NCBI RefSeq assembly: GCF_949628215.1
Contig: NC_134280.1
Location: forward strand, 48,944,621 to 49,008,620
Direction of reading: 5' to 3'
Length of the DNA: 64,000 nt
Origin: Phalacrocorax aristotelis
Taxonomy: Eukaryota; Chordata; Aves; Suliformes; Phalacrocoracidae
Part shown: positions 12,101-23,000 of the stretch, piece by piece
How positions within the stretch are numbered: the first letter of the stretch is position 1
How the letters are laid out: each line of letters begins with the position of its first letter
Made by a program: the position numbers and the translations under genes
Notes under the pieces: model-generated
Database searches by the model: none
The model's input: only the letters and a program-made list of their open reading frames with translations
What the model was told of the DNA's origin: nothing

Positions 12101-15011
12101 TTTTGATGAAAAAAAAACACTTTGGATGTGTTCAGAATTAATCCTTTATTAAAGTGGTCAATAGAGATATTATTTTATATTACTTTATTATTACAAACAA
12201 TAGAAGCAACACCATTTTATATTTTAATTTGCATTTTGTTGCTATGGTTTCTAGAGGAGTGAGATTATACCTCTCTTATTATGAAGCCTATCAAGTGGAT
12301 TTTGACATGTAAGACAACTATCAAACCATAAATCCCGTTTTCTGCGCTTAGGAGTTGTGCTGCTTTCAGCTGGGATAATTTTCTTCACAGTAGCTAATAT
12401 GGGGCGATGTTTTGGATTTGTGCTGGAAACAGTGGTGATAATACAGGGATGTTTCAGTTACTGCCGAGCAGGGCTTACACAGAGTCAAGGCCTTTTCTGC
12501 CTCTCACCCCACCAGCGAGTGGGCTGGGAGTGCCCAAGAAGCTGGGAGGGGACACAGCTGGGACAGCTGACCCCAACTGACCCAAGGGATATTCCGTGTC
12601 ATATGACATCATGCTCAACATATAAAGCTGGAGGAAGAAGAAGGAAGTGAGGGACATTCAGTGTCTGTTACGGTGTTTGTCTTCCCCAGTAACCATTAGG
12701 CGTGATGGAGCCCTGCTTTCCCGGAGACGGCTGAGCACCTGCCTGCCGAAGGGAAGGAGTGAATTAATTCCTTGTTTTGCTTTGCTCGCACACACAGCTT
12801 TTGCTTTACCTATTCAACTGTTTTTATCTCAGCCCATGAGCTTTCTCACTTTTACCCTTACAATTCTCTTCCCTGTCTGATGGGGTGGGGGCAGAGTGGG
12901 GCAGGGGGGAGTGAGTGAGCAGCTGTGCGGTGCTTAGTAGCTGGCTGGGGTTAGATCATGACAGTCCTTTTAGAAAACTATCCCAGCCAAAGCCAGCACA
13001 ACTGTGTGTACATTTAAGTAATGAAGAAAAATTAAACATCAGTTAGGAAACCAGATTCTTATAAGATGCTTTCAAGAATAGCGTAGAAACTCATGGTGAA
13101 AATATCCTTGCAAACCCAACTAGAGAGCTAGTATAAATTCATGTCCAAGTGAAAATCACCTTATATAAATATGGTGCCCTGTGAAATCAGTGGGATCAAA
13201 TTAGTTATATCTGTGCCTTCTGTTTCCAGTGTTATGACAGTCAAAAATCTATCACATGGTGATGTTTTCCAAGGAATCTTTTTTAAAGAACTCCTATGTA
13301 TTTACACCCACAACTGAATGGGCTTGGCTATTTGCATATACAAATAGCTACCTCCATATCTAATTAAGCAGGACTGCAAATTCTGATATTAATGCTCACT
13401 GTACAAAGATTTAGCGTGTGGATCAACACCCTTATCAGGCCAAATTCAGAAAGGTAATCTGAAAATGGTCAGATTTTACTTGACAATAACCACAAATATA
13501 TCCCCTCAGTCACACATAAAAGTGAAAATTTCTGGAACCTATTAGCAGATAGTCTTATTAAGCTATCACAGTTGCTTTTTTTAAGAAAAAAATTTAAAGC
13601 CAAATGACTCTGATGCTAAAATACTTTGTGCTTTAAGTGGAATTTTTGCAGGTTGTTGGTTTATAATGCAAACCAGCACCTTTGGGTATGGTAGGAAAAT
13701 GAAGGTGTGAGGAAAACAAGCTGAGCTGTTTCGTTTACATCAGCATAGGAAACTGTATTTCTAAACATTTGATTCACCTACAGCTCTACCTTTCATACAG
13801 TTTTAGTGGCAGATTCTACAGTGACAACGAAAATGACTGAAATACATGCTGAGGCTTTTGCAAGTAGCATCATGATATACATCATGCTTCTAAGATAGGA
13901 GCTATAGCCAGTGTATCAATCATACATACAGAACACCAGAACCTAATTTTCAATCCTCTTATCTCATCCTCCAGTGCCTCCTTTCTCTTCTGCTTTTTAC
14001 TGGGAGGAGACAGAAGGTTGCCACAAGATTATTTCTATGGCAGCCTCTACTCCCCCACTGATTTTCTGCACAGTGCCTGTGACTGACACTTAGTTCTGCC
14101 TGAAGAACAAGGACAGGACAGACTTCTGACTGCCAATCAATGGAGCATGTCACGTGCTGTAACTGAAAAATACAGGGCTTCTGAAATAAGATGAGGACGT
14201 CATTTTTAGTGCAAAGCTGTAGTAAAGAGAACTGTGAGTGATATGTAGTTCACATTTATTTTTCTGGCACCTGACTTAACATGGCCAAAAGAAATGAAAC
14301 TGAGCTACAGGATTTGGATGCAGATCTGAACTGCCTGTAATTCTGTAATGCTCAGGTCAAGGTCAAGCCCCACCTTTTATTTCATCTGCAGAGCATAAGA
14401 CCTTTTCAGCGTAATATCCTAATCTGATGTCCTGATGTGCCTTCACCCAAGTTATCTGTTACCTTGGCGCACACGACAGCATAGCACAGCGAGCCAGTGT
14501 TAGTAAATCTGTGAAAGTATCCAAATTGCACACCCCTAATCTTAGGCCATCTCGCACTATTAAGACCTTAGGCTCTTCTTCTTTTATGGAAACTTCTCTA
14601 CAAAACAATGCAGGATATTCTTAGGAAAAGCCTACCCTTCCAAATAATGCATGCTCTCCATCTTCCTAAACCAAGGGAGCAAAACATGGCTAAACATCTG
14701 TAAAGACCTACCTTAGCAGCCTGTGAATCAAGCTAAGGAAAGTTGTCTTTAGGGATCCCACTGCTGATAGGAGAAACAAAACCATCACAAGGATTTGCCT
14801 AAGGTCATAAAGCAAATGAGTAGTAGAACAACACTAAATACTACTGCTTCTCTTTTTACCCTCCCTTCTGGCTGCAGTTTCTAATGGGACATTTGGGAAG
14901 TTACATACCTTTCAAAAGATAAGTGAAAGTATTTAGAAACTCTTCATATGACTGCTCATGGCTATTAATAAATTGATCAAGGATGCTGTTGTTCAACAGT
15001 TGTTCTCCCAT
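88..15011 (-). CDS. IFTAP: IFTAP (C11orf74), intraflagellar transport-associated protein, 5' half of gene
   Basis: Three minus-strand coding exons, 14909-15011, 1606-1763 and 88-159, join in phase into 111 codons. Human IFTAP is about 221 aa by my recollection, so roughly half the protein is here and the C-terminal exons lie beyond the left edge. Seen: each exon has consensus AG acceptor and GT donor sites, the phases match (1 then 0), and all three stay open. Recognition rests on the first exon, whose residues [20 protein letters not shown] closely resemble the vertebrate IFTAP N-terminus. The second exon aligns only loosely with human and the third is a prediction. Family knowledge: IFTAP binds the IFT-A complex and is linked to ciliary trafficking. 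Position also fits, because IFTAP lies beside RAG2 in mammals and is transcribed away from it. The single intron of about 13 kb between the first two coding exons dominates this side of the window. Confidence 0.85.
160..1605 (-). other. IFTAP intron (between second and third coding exons)
   Basis: This intron is AT-rich and unique-looking. I see no repeat family, RNA gene or coding exon in it. Confidence 0.6.
1606..1763 (-). CDS. IFTAP: IFTAP second coding exon
   Basis: The 158-bp exon lies between acceptor CCTCCTTGCAG and donor GAG|GTAATG. Its first two bases complete the split Glu codon left by the 14909-15011 exon, and then 52 codons stay open, ending on a codon boundary. The residues around [19 protein letters not shown] are charged and Ser-rich and look disordered. 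A loose match to the human segment after the conserved N-terminal motif (aligned DS, FTS and KN positions) supports the assignment. Conservation is weak, so the exon rests mainly on splice signals and phase. Confidence 0.75.
6432..6458. repeat. A-rich (CAAA)n simple repeat
   Basis: An A run is followed by three CAAA units and another A run. It is a simple low-complexity tract within the IFTAP intron. Confidence 0.85.
12356..12963 (+). mobile_element. Solo LTR of an avian endogenous retrovirus
   Basis: A ~608-bp block begins TGTGCTGCTTTCAGCTGGGA and ends CATGACA, giving TG...CA ends. It carries landmarks I recognise from a widespread avian ERV LTR family: a TATA-like CATATAAAG near 12619, the CTTTTGCTTTACCTATT stretch near 12800, and a G-rich GGGGTGGGGGCAG segment near 12883. 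Promoter order puts it on the plus strand, antisense to IFTAP. No gag, pol or env coding sequence adjoins it, so it is a solo LTR left by recombination. Flanking 5-bp sequences (GGAGT and GTCCT) do not match, so the target-site duplication has decayed or my end calls are off by a few bases. Confidence 0.8.
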
Positions 15012-15061
15012 GATCCACACCTTGACAGTTGAACAGGTACATCTGCTTTAGTAGGCTGCTT
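14909..15061 (-). CDS. IFTAP: IFTAP first coding exon (5' UTR plus 34 codons)
   Basis: The acceptor is a pyrimidine tract ending TATTGCAG just right of 15061, and the donor is AAAG|GTATGT after 14909. The exon begins with 50 nt of 5' UTR, and the start codon is at 15011-15009. The start has A at -3 and G at +4, a strong context, and no in-frame ATG precedes it in the exon. Because the exon opens with an acceptor, at least one untranslated exon must lie further right. The coding part ends in phase 1. An out-of-frame ATG at 15042-15040 opens a short upstream ORF that overlaps the start. Confidence 0.88.
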
Positions 15062-15098
15062 CTGCAATAGAAAGAAAAGAGCCATACGTATCTGTAGG

Positions 15099-15136
15099 AA
15101 AAAAAAAAAAAACAAAAACAAACCAAAACAAATTAA
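15099..15136. repeat. A-rich simple repeat
   Basis: A run of A followed by irregular CAAAA units. It lies about 40 bp upstream (in IFTAP sense) of the acceptor of the first IFTAP coding exon. Confidence 0.85.
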
Positions 15137-17415
15137 CAGAAGAGTCCCTAATTCACATAGAGGAGCAGAAGATTGTCAGATTTTTCTTCTCTCCTTGTGA
15201 AGTTCAGATCTTGTCAGTGGGCCTTTACGTGACATTTCCCCCAAAATTCATGTGAACATAGCAATTTTAAGTGCAAATGGAGAGACTGTGATCATCTATG
15301 CCTGAAATTTATGTCCTTGGGTAATATGGGCCACAGAAGTGCCATCCTCTCTCAGTAGTGTTCATTCCCCCTCATTTTAAGTTGTTCAGTCTTACAACCC
15401 CTGCCTGCTTTGCAGAAGCAGTGACACTGCTCACTAGCGTGTTGGATATAACAACTGGGACACCTGTACATTCAAAATTTGGACTGAATCCACCATTCTG
15501 CAGGTGCACTGCTTGCTGTAGAATCAAAGCCACTCACCCAGATTTTGGATAGCATGTTAAATCATGATGAGATGTGTGTGTATGCTGAGACAGCACACAG
15601 GACGGGGAGGGTATGATGGAACTGGGCAGCCATGTAAGGAGGTGAGGACCAGTCTCAAGAAAGGAACAAATGCTGAGACTTGAAGGAACCCCACTGAAGC
15701 TCTTCTAGACCTGAAAGCTCCACTTCAGTCATGCAGCAACAGCTTTCTAACCCATCTTCATCACTTTACCAGACTCTAAGGGAAGTAATGGCCCTGAAAC
15801 AGCTCTCAGTGAAGTATGCTGAAGTTAACCTTGTCTCTCACTTATAAAAGCTGTGTAAATGCATTTTAACAGCTGTGTGATACTAAATAGTTAATAGTAT
15901 TACTTATTTTTGATACACATAGGACCAGACTACTAGCAGCAGCAGAGCACAGGTGAGGACGTGGACATAACTGGCATATTGCCTCACATGTTGGCAACTT
16001 AATTAAAAAATGTAAATGCCCAGTTTGCATACATAAATGTGATAAAGGTGCAAGAATGCATTATACACTAAGTACCTAATTTTCATGTGTTCCCGTGTTT
16101 CTTCTCTTGATTTACCGCAGTATTAAGAAGTGTCTTTTGGGAATGAGAACTTAATTCTTCGGCAAAAAGTTCAAATCAACTACACTAAGGAAAGGCTGCC
16201 AACCTGATTTTAAAGTTAAATAAGATCGAGCAAAAATTGTTCAGAGCCCAGCAGGAAAACAAAGCATGATTTCTAATGTCAAACTCTAATTTTGTTGGAT
16301 TGCCTACTTGTAAAGAAGACTAATGTTCCGAAGATATAAAAACACACGCACACCCAGATGACCTAAAGTTTAAGTTTTCTAATGTTTTACAAAAAACAAA
16401 CCAGTATTAATCTCTCTGTGGACTGACCAAGCAGAATATAATTTACCAGACTCTCAGAGTGGTTTATGCAAATTATGGTGGTTTCAGAGGGAAGCAATGC
16501 CTTCTATTCCTCATTATTGTTCAGTTATTACAGTCATTATTTGAGGTAAATTTCATTATATGGAAGACTGAAGCGATTTGTAAGGCTAGTGTCAAAGAAA
16601 AAAATATATATATTTAATCAAGCAAATGGTAATAACAACCTTTTGTTTTTCTTTGGCATCTGGCATCTAGGATCTCCAAGTCCTTTATAAACACTAATGA
16701 AATAAACTTCAAAATAGCCCCATGAGGAAGACCAAACAAATATTATTTTAAACAACACATGAAAAAACTGAGTCACCAAGAATTTAAATGACTTATAAAT
16801 AAATCAAAAGAGGGCTGGGAATAAAGCTTAGATTCCTTTACTCTAAAATGCTCTAGAAACCTAGAAAATTGATAGGCAATTTGCGGGAACAGTTGTATCT
16901 TTAACCAAGATGACTGGCAGCTTTCTCAGTTAATGCCATGTTCTACAGCCACCAGGTCATCAGCCTAAGATCAAGCATCCAGACCAGGTGTTATCAAAAT
17001 GCTATAGTTCAATTCTTCTCTGCTGCACAGCCTCTGCTTCCTGCAGAACTATGGAAACTCCACTTCAGATTTTAACATCTTCTACTGGTTAAGCTCTAGA
17101 GAAGCAATAGTGCAACAAGTCTTTGGATAAACACCAGGTTTTAACTCAGGAAATGCAGTGCTGAATTCAGCTTGACGAAGTTTTAGCCAAAGTACAATTG
17201 CAAAATTCTGAACATCAGCCTCATGAAAAAGCAAGAGCAGGATGCTGTTAGAATATAATCTAAAATTTAATACCTGAAATCTCCTAACGTATGGAGATTA
17301 GGAAGTTACCTCTAAAGGTTTTAAACATATATTTCACTGAGCATACATATTTTCTGCTAGCGTGCACTTCAATATGTATGCATTGGGAGAAGCATAATCA
17401 AAACAGTACTACTTC

Positions 17416-17434
17416 AAAAAAAAAAAAAAAAAAA
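17416..17434. repeat. Poly(A) tract, 19 bases
   Basis: An uninterrupted run of A. No retroposed gene or SINE body is recognisable upstream of it. Confidence 0.9.
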
Positions 17435-19145
17435 GCAGAGAAAATTCCCTGCATATTCCAAGCATGGGAAAAGATTACTTCCTCAAGACTAACAGCTTTT
17501 TTTACCAGCAAATAGACCAAATTCTTACCCAAGTCAAAGCGGTAAATCCAGAGTAGCTCTCCTACAGCCAATATACTGCAGGCATTAGTATATGAGATCT
17601 GCTATCAGCTATGTCAAAGGTATTGATCTTGGCTTAAGAAAATAAAATAACTTGTAATTCGTAGGCCACATTTCCTTATTTTTCCTTCTAGGAAAAAAAA
17701 GAAAAGCCCCAAAGAATTCCGGAATGTGAGTTCACTAAATTATTCATATTTAAATAAATCCTAAATTGGAAATGAGGGGAGAAAACCCTATTTGCCATTT
17801 TGGCATCCACCGTACATTGCTTTTTATAAGAACTTTACAGTTTTGCTTCCAAAATCTAAAGCAAGAAATAAAATGCAAAATGGACTACAGAGGTGAAGGT
17901 CCAACACAGACCTAATCTTCCCTTGCACAACTGTTATTTATGTCTACAGAATCATATCCTCATGCAGAGGAAAAAACAGCTAGGTCCTAATAAAAGCCTA
18001 GGTTCTATCAGAACAGCCATTTACTCAAACAATAGAGAGGAGACACTGGCAGATAGCACTACCTGTCTCCCCCTGTTTTCCATTATTTTGAAGAACTGCA
18101 GGGTGCTATTGCATCACGCTAAATGAAAGCAAGAACAGAGGATGGTATTTGGAGAACATCCACTATCCCTGAAACTGAACATATGGGTAGGACGTTCACA
18201 ATGTACCTCAACCTATCAAGGTTTTTGTATTTTTCATTTTCACTCCATTTTGGTTTTCTGCTGCTTCCCACCTACTTTATTGCTGAGTCTCTCTTAAATG
18301 AACACCATACTGTGTCAGCTGTAGAGAAGTTTTGTGATGTGAACAGCTGAAACCAGGCTGACCAGAAGATGCTCACCTTTGCTAAGGAGCTAACCAGTAC
18401 ATTCTACATAAGTAAAAGGCTTCAGCAACCATGCAGTTCACAGCTTCAAGGCAATGACTTCTCTGAACTACCATGAAAAATGAAAAAAATATACAATAAT
18501 AGATTGGAATCACCCACAATTTATGAACTGGATACAGTCATACCTCTACGAATGAAACAACTGCATTGTTCTGCTAGAGAGTAACTACTACCGAAATAAA
18601 AAACATATCTTCTTTTTCCCAAAAGGCATCAAACTAACCTGGAGGTTTCAAGCCCATGCTGGCTCTGGATAGTTTTAGAGTCAAATATCAGTAAGTGATA
18701 CATTCAAGCAGCAACTATACTTTCTTCTTTTTGCATTTCACTCCTGCTCATCCATCCTAATTACTGTAATGAGGTTCCTTGAGGCGATCATTCATTAAGC
18801 CTTGTTGATCATCAGCAGATTGTGCAAAATCAATTTTAGTTCTCAAAATGCAGTGTTCTTCCCAGGAGTTTAAGCCAAACCACAAATCTCTGCACTGAAC
18901 CACAGAGGCATGTCAAGTGAGCATGATTTCAATTACATAATTATTAGTTCTATTAAACAATAAAAAATGTGGTGCAATATAGGCTTCTTCTTTTATGCTG
19001 CATTTTTGAGTGCTTTATTATGTTTTTTTTTAAATACAATATAGGCAATGAAAGAAAAATCAAGATTCTGAATTTTTAAATGGAAAGAGCAATAAGCTAA
19101 TCCTCCCTACAAACTCACTAAAACCTTACATATTTTATTCTTCTG

Positions 19146-19171
19146 AAAAACAAACAAACAAACAAACAAAA
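19146..19171. repeat. (CAAA)n microsatellite
   Basis: Five to six CAAA units in perfect tandem with A-rich edges. Confidence 0.9.
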
Positions 19172-19729
19172 CTTCCTAGTGTTTCTGGCATAGGTTAAAG
19201 TCAGGTTTCCACACTATGAATTTATCTTCCAAAAGTCATTCTCAACAAAAACATGGATATTCAGAAATGTTTATTTATAGATCACTCATAGGTTCATGGA
19301 AAAGATCACTAGATACAGCTGTTCTCATTATTTTATAGCCTATGTCTGCATAAGTCATACTGAACACAAACACATTATTTTTACATCTTATACTCTGCTA
19401 CCACTGGACAATGCCTGGTGCTAGCAGAGTAACTACACCTGTCACAACTAACTTTTTTCAAAGGGGTCTTTAACACTTCAGATCTAAGTAATCTCTCATA
19501 AGGGCAATCCTACTCTCTTACAACCAACAATCCAGAGCTAAGCAACAAGTATTTCTCTAACACCTCTCATCCATAAAGGTTTTACATGTCAGTATGCACT
19601 AAAGCCCTTGATTCTGGGGACTCTCTTGGCCTGGCTAGTTCAGCAACATAAAAACTGTCAATAGTGATGGGGTGGGCTGGTAAAAGCAATGCAGAAATGA
19701 TCACTGCAGGTTGACCACTCATATAGTTA

Positions 19730-20042
19730 TCATAGAATCATAGAATGTCCTGAGTTGGAAGGGACCCATAAGGATCATCAAGTCTGACTCCTGTTCCTGC
19801 ACAAGGACAACCCAAATTCACCCCATGTCTCTGAGGGCGTTGTCCAAGCACTTCTTGAATATCATCAGGCTTGGTGCCATGACTGCCTCCCTGGGGAGCC
19901 TGTTCCAGTACTCCACCACCCTCTGGGTGAAGAGCCTTTTCCTAATATCCAGCCTAAACCTCCCCTGGCACATCTTCCTGCCATTCCCTCGGGTCCTGTC
20001 ACTGGTCACTAGAGGGGAGAAATCAGCGCCTGCCCCTCCTAG
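19730..20042 (-). mobile_element. CR1 LINE 3' fragment (C-terminal reverse transcriptase and 3' end)
   Basis: The left edge reads CATAGAATCATAGAATG, the inverted 3' terminus typical of avian CR1, so the element is in minus orientation. The minus-strand frame from 20009 to 19818 encodes the CR1 ORF2 C-terminus, with recognisable [32 protein letters not shown] and ALRDMG motifs. It is 5'-truncated at about 20042, as most genomic CR1 copies are. No element-encoded start remains, so it is immobile. Confidence 0.92.
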
Positions 20043-23000
20043 TTAGGCAATACTGCAGGCATATAGGCAAGTCTTAAGTGTGCAGTAAATTGTCAAGGGA
20101 CCAAGTACAGAACCAGAGCTGCTTCCTGCCTCCTAAGGACAATGAGAAAGCAAACTGTGATTCAGGACATTAGTCTCCTCTCCAACCTGTTCCAGGAGCT
20201 ACATAACAGCATGCTGCCTCTTACAAAATGTAACATCCCAACCTGCAGCAGTACTGTAGGCAGCAATACTGTAGAAGTCACGCCATGTAATACATGCACC
20301 CATATAATTGTGCAAAGCTTGCTCATGGAAGCTGGATTAAATACACATAAAATTAATGACCTAGGTCCTATATTGTTATCAGCTGAAGTAAACTCAATCA
20401 GAAGAGCAATGATTAGTACTTTTGGAGAAAAAGTATCTGATTTCCACTCCTTGCTGTCTTACTACCATTTACCACATTAGTGAGTCAAGAAAACTCTAGA
20501 GTATGGATTTGCTACAATATTACTGCAGCAATAAAGAACGAGGTAGCACTTTTGCAAAAGGAATAAGCCTGTATCAGACGACTGCAGTCAGAATCAATTT
20601 AAGCTTAAGTGCTAGCTGCTCCCAAAAAGGCCACTACCACCCTGTCTCCCTCTTCACCTGCAACTTTTCATTCCAGCCCATCTCTTGGCCAGACAAAATA
20701 AACTGCCAATATAAAAGCTGAAACTAAACTGAGCAAATATATATCCAGTTTTAAATACACATTTTCTGATCTGCCTTAGAGCCACATGATTGTGAGTGCC
20801 TGCACAACGAGACAGTGAGAACATGCAGTGGGAGCAAGGGAAGGATGCAGGATTGCCCCTTTTGGCAGCCTGTCATAGATGTTTAGGCAAATGTGAAAGC
20901 ATAGCCTCATCAGAAATACCACTCACAAACGGCCCAGAAAGCTGTGCTTACTCCATGCTAGGCAAAGCAGATGTTACCAGGGTACGCACACCCGCACTAC
21001 TGCTATACTGGAGTGCAGACAATCAGCCCCCATGTAGCAGAGAGGCAGGCAAAGCTGGAACTCAAGCCTGTCCTTAATAAATGTTCAGCGTTAGCTACGG
21101 ACTGTGGTCACTACCTTAACAAACATCCCAGGCTGGCACTTTGAAAGTGGGCCAAGTGAAAGGAGTGATTCTGGGAATTCCTGCCCCAGGAAGATGTAAA
21201 TCATTTCCAGTGAGGCAGCACAGGAAGGTTACACACTTCCCAGAGGGCAGCCAACTGTTTTCTTTTTGTCTAGACATCTGCAAAGCTACAGTTGCAAACG
21301 AAAGCCCTCCCTGCTCTACTGTCCTGCCCTACTTTTCTTCCTCCTCCTCCCCGCTACCCACCACCTGCAGGGTGGCAGAGCTCCTGGAGCAAACCCCACG
21401 GCAGCAAGCTCTGGCCACGAGCAGGTGCGGGTCAACTGAAGTGTGGGAACAAACTAAAACAAAAAGTTTCAATTACAAAGGGCAAAAACTCTCAGATGAG
21501 GTTCCTTGCAGCATCTCTCAATTCAATGTGATCTGCAACAGCTAATCCTGTTTATATCAACTGGATGTTTGCCACTGCCTTCAGCAGGAGGCCTCAAGGG
21601 CACACACTTAACGCATCAGCAATTTTCGTGGATGGGAGCTGCATCTGTTTGCATAATTGCATTACTGAGCCTTAGAGCCGACCTTTGCGATGGTCAAAAC
21701 CACGTGACTCTCGTGCCCAGCTCGCATGAGCTTTAAGGGATATATCTAAGAGCTTTAATTGCAGTCTAGCACATTGGTCCTGTTTGATTTCAGTGCTATT
21801 ATGTCAGTCCATTCATGATCAGAAGGCTTTTTTTATGAATTTCCAGTGGCTTGAAGAATGCTGCTCCCTTTAAAGACCACCTGGCAGCCCATGACAGGGG
21901 TAATGTTTCCTGTGCACCACACACTCCTCCAAAATGCAGTAGCCACTGTCCCCTGGAATGCGACTGTCCTGGATTTGGCAAAGCACAGCTGGATTCAATC
22001 AGCTATTTTTGACGAGACCTCTGAATAAAGCGCTGTCTCTCACATGTTAAATACTGTTTACTGATGTTTTTAGATGAGACAGAAAATTGAAGACTGTAGG
22101 ACGCTGGACTCCCTGTGCCATTTTTTTCACAGGTTTCATCTCACAGGTCCTGGCTAAATATCCAGAATATTTGCATTCTGGCTGGCTAGCCCTGCACAAA
22201 TGAGTAAGGCCGCCTTTCCCTGCTGAGCTGGAGTGCATTACTGCAACCCACGGGGAGCCAGCTATGTTCCAGCTCAGAGATGACTGTGTTCTACTGGCAG
22301 AAAATATGCTGAAAATCCTGGAAATATCTCAGTACAATTTGGGATGACTTGGGGTGAAGATGTAAACCACATATTATTTTAAGTAATTAACTGTAGAAGA
22401 AGAAAATCAAGTGAAACAAAGCATTTCTGTAACAGTAAGCAATCTGCTGAAAACATACTACCTATGTCAATGTTATTAAAATAGAAATGGTGAAGGAAAA
22501 GTCTATTTATTCATTTTCGCATGGGTTCTCTGCCAAATAAATTCAGGATGCAAATCCTAGATGTTCTTGCTATGACCTGGACAGTTCTGAACATGATTTT
22601 CCTGCCTTGTAGATACATTATTCTGAAACTACTTGCTGCAGCTCCTCCAAAGCAGTTTGTCACTGACAGTTACAGAAGACCAGCTTGGACAGACCATGCT
22701 TTCATCCAAAGCTGACATGCTGTTGCCAACAAACTTTAATTTCTCTGTCTTTTCAGCCACAGTAATTGGAAAAAGATTTTCTAAAGATAAGGTATGTCAG
22801 TTGGCAGAAGGAGAATAAAATTAATGTAAAATATTAAATGAGACACAATTGGGGGGCGGATTTTTAGCTTAAACATTTGTATCTCTTTTGCCAGTAGATC
22901 TCTGATCACAAACCCAAGCAAGGGTCAGACTATGTCAAGCACTTGGATAAGAAGCTGTCAAGTATCATCTAGGTGCTACCGAAAATAGAAATAAATATGA

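Larger units (their letters stand above)
1764..14908 (-). other. IFTAP large intron, about 13.1 kb
   Basis: AT-rich intronic DNA. The only mobile element I recognise is the solo LTR at about 12356-12963. Short ORFs here have no family signature. An (A/CAAA)-rich simple repeat lies at 6432-6458 and a 19-bp perfect palindrome at 11087-11105. Nothing else is supported. Confidence 0.6.

Noticed and set aside
12357-12650. 97-aa frame inside the solo LTR
   Set aside because: The frame lies in LTR sequence, not in a retroviral gene. No internal ERV region is present.
20142-20480. 112-aa plus-strand open frame next to the CR1 copy
   Set aside because: No family features, and it does not continue the CR1 ORF. 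Treated as chance.
21141-21545. 134-aa plus-strand open frame
   Set aside because: No domain, with a Ser/Pro-rich low-complexity middle and no splice sites that would link it to a gene.
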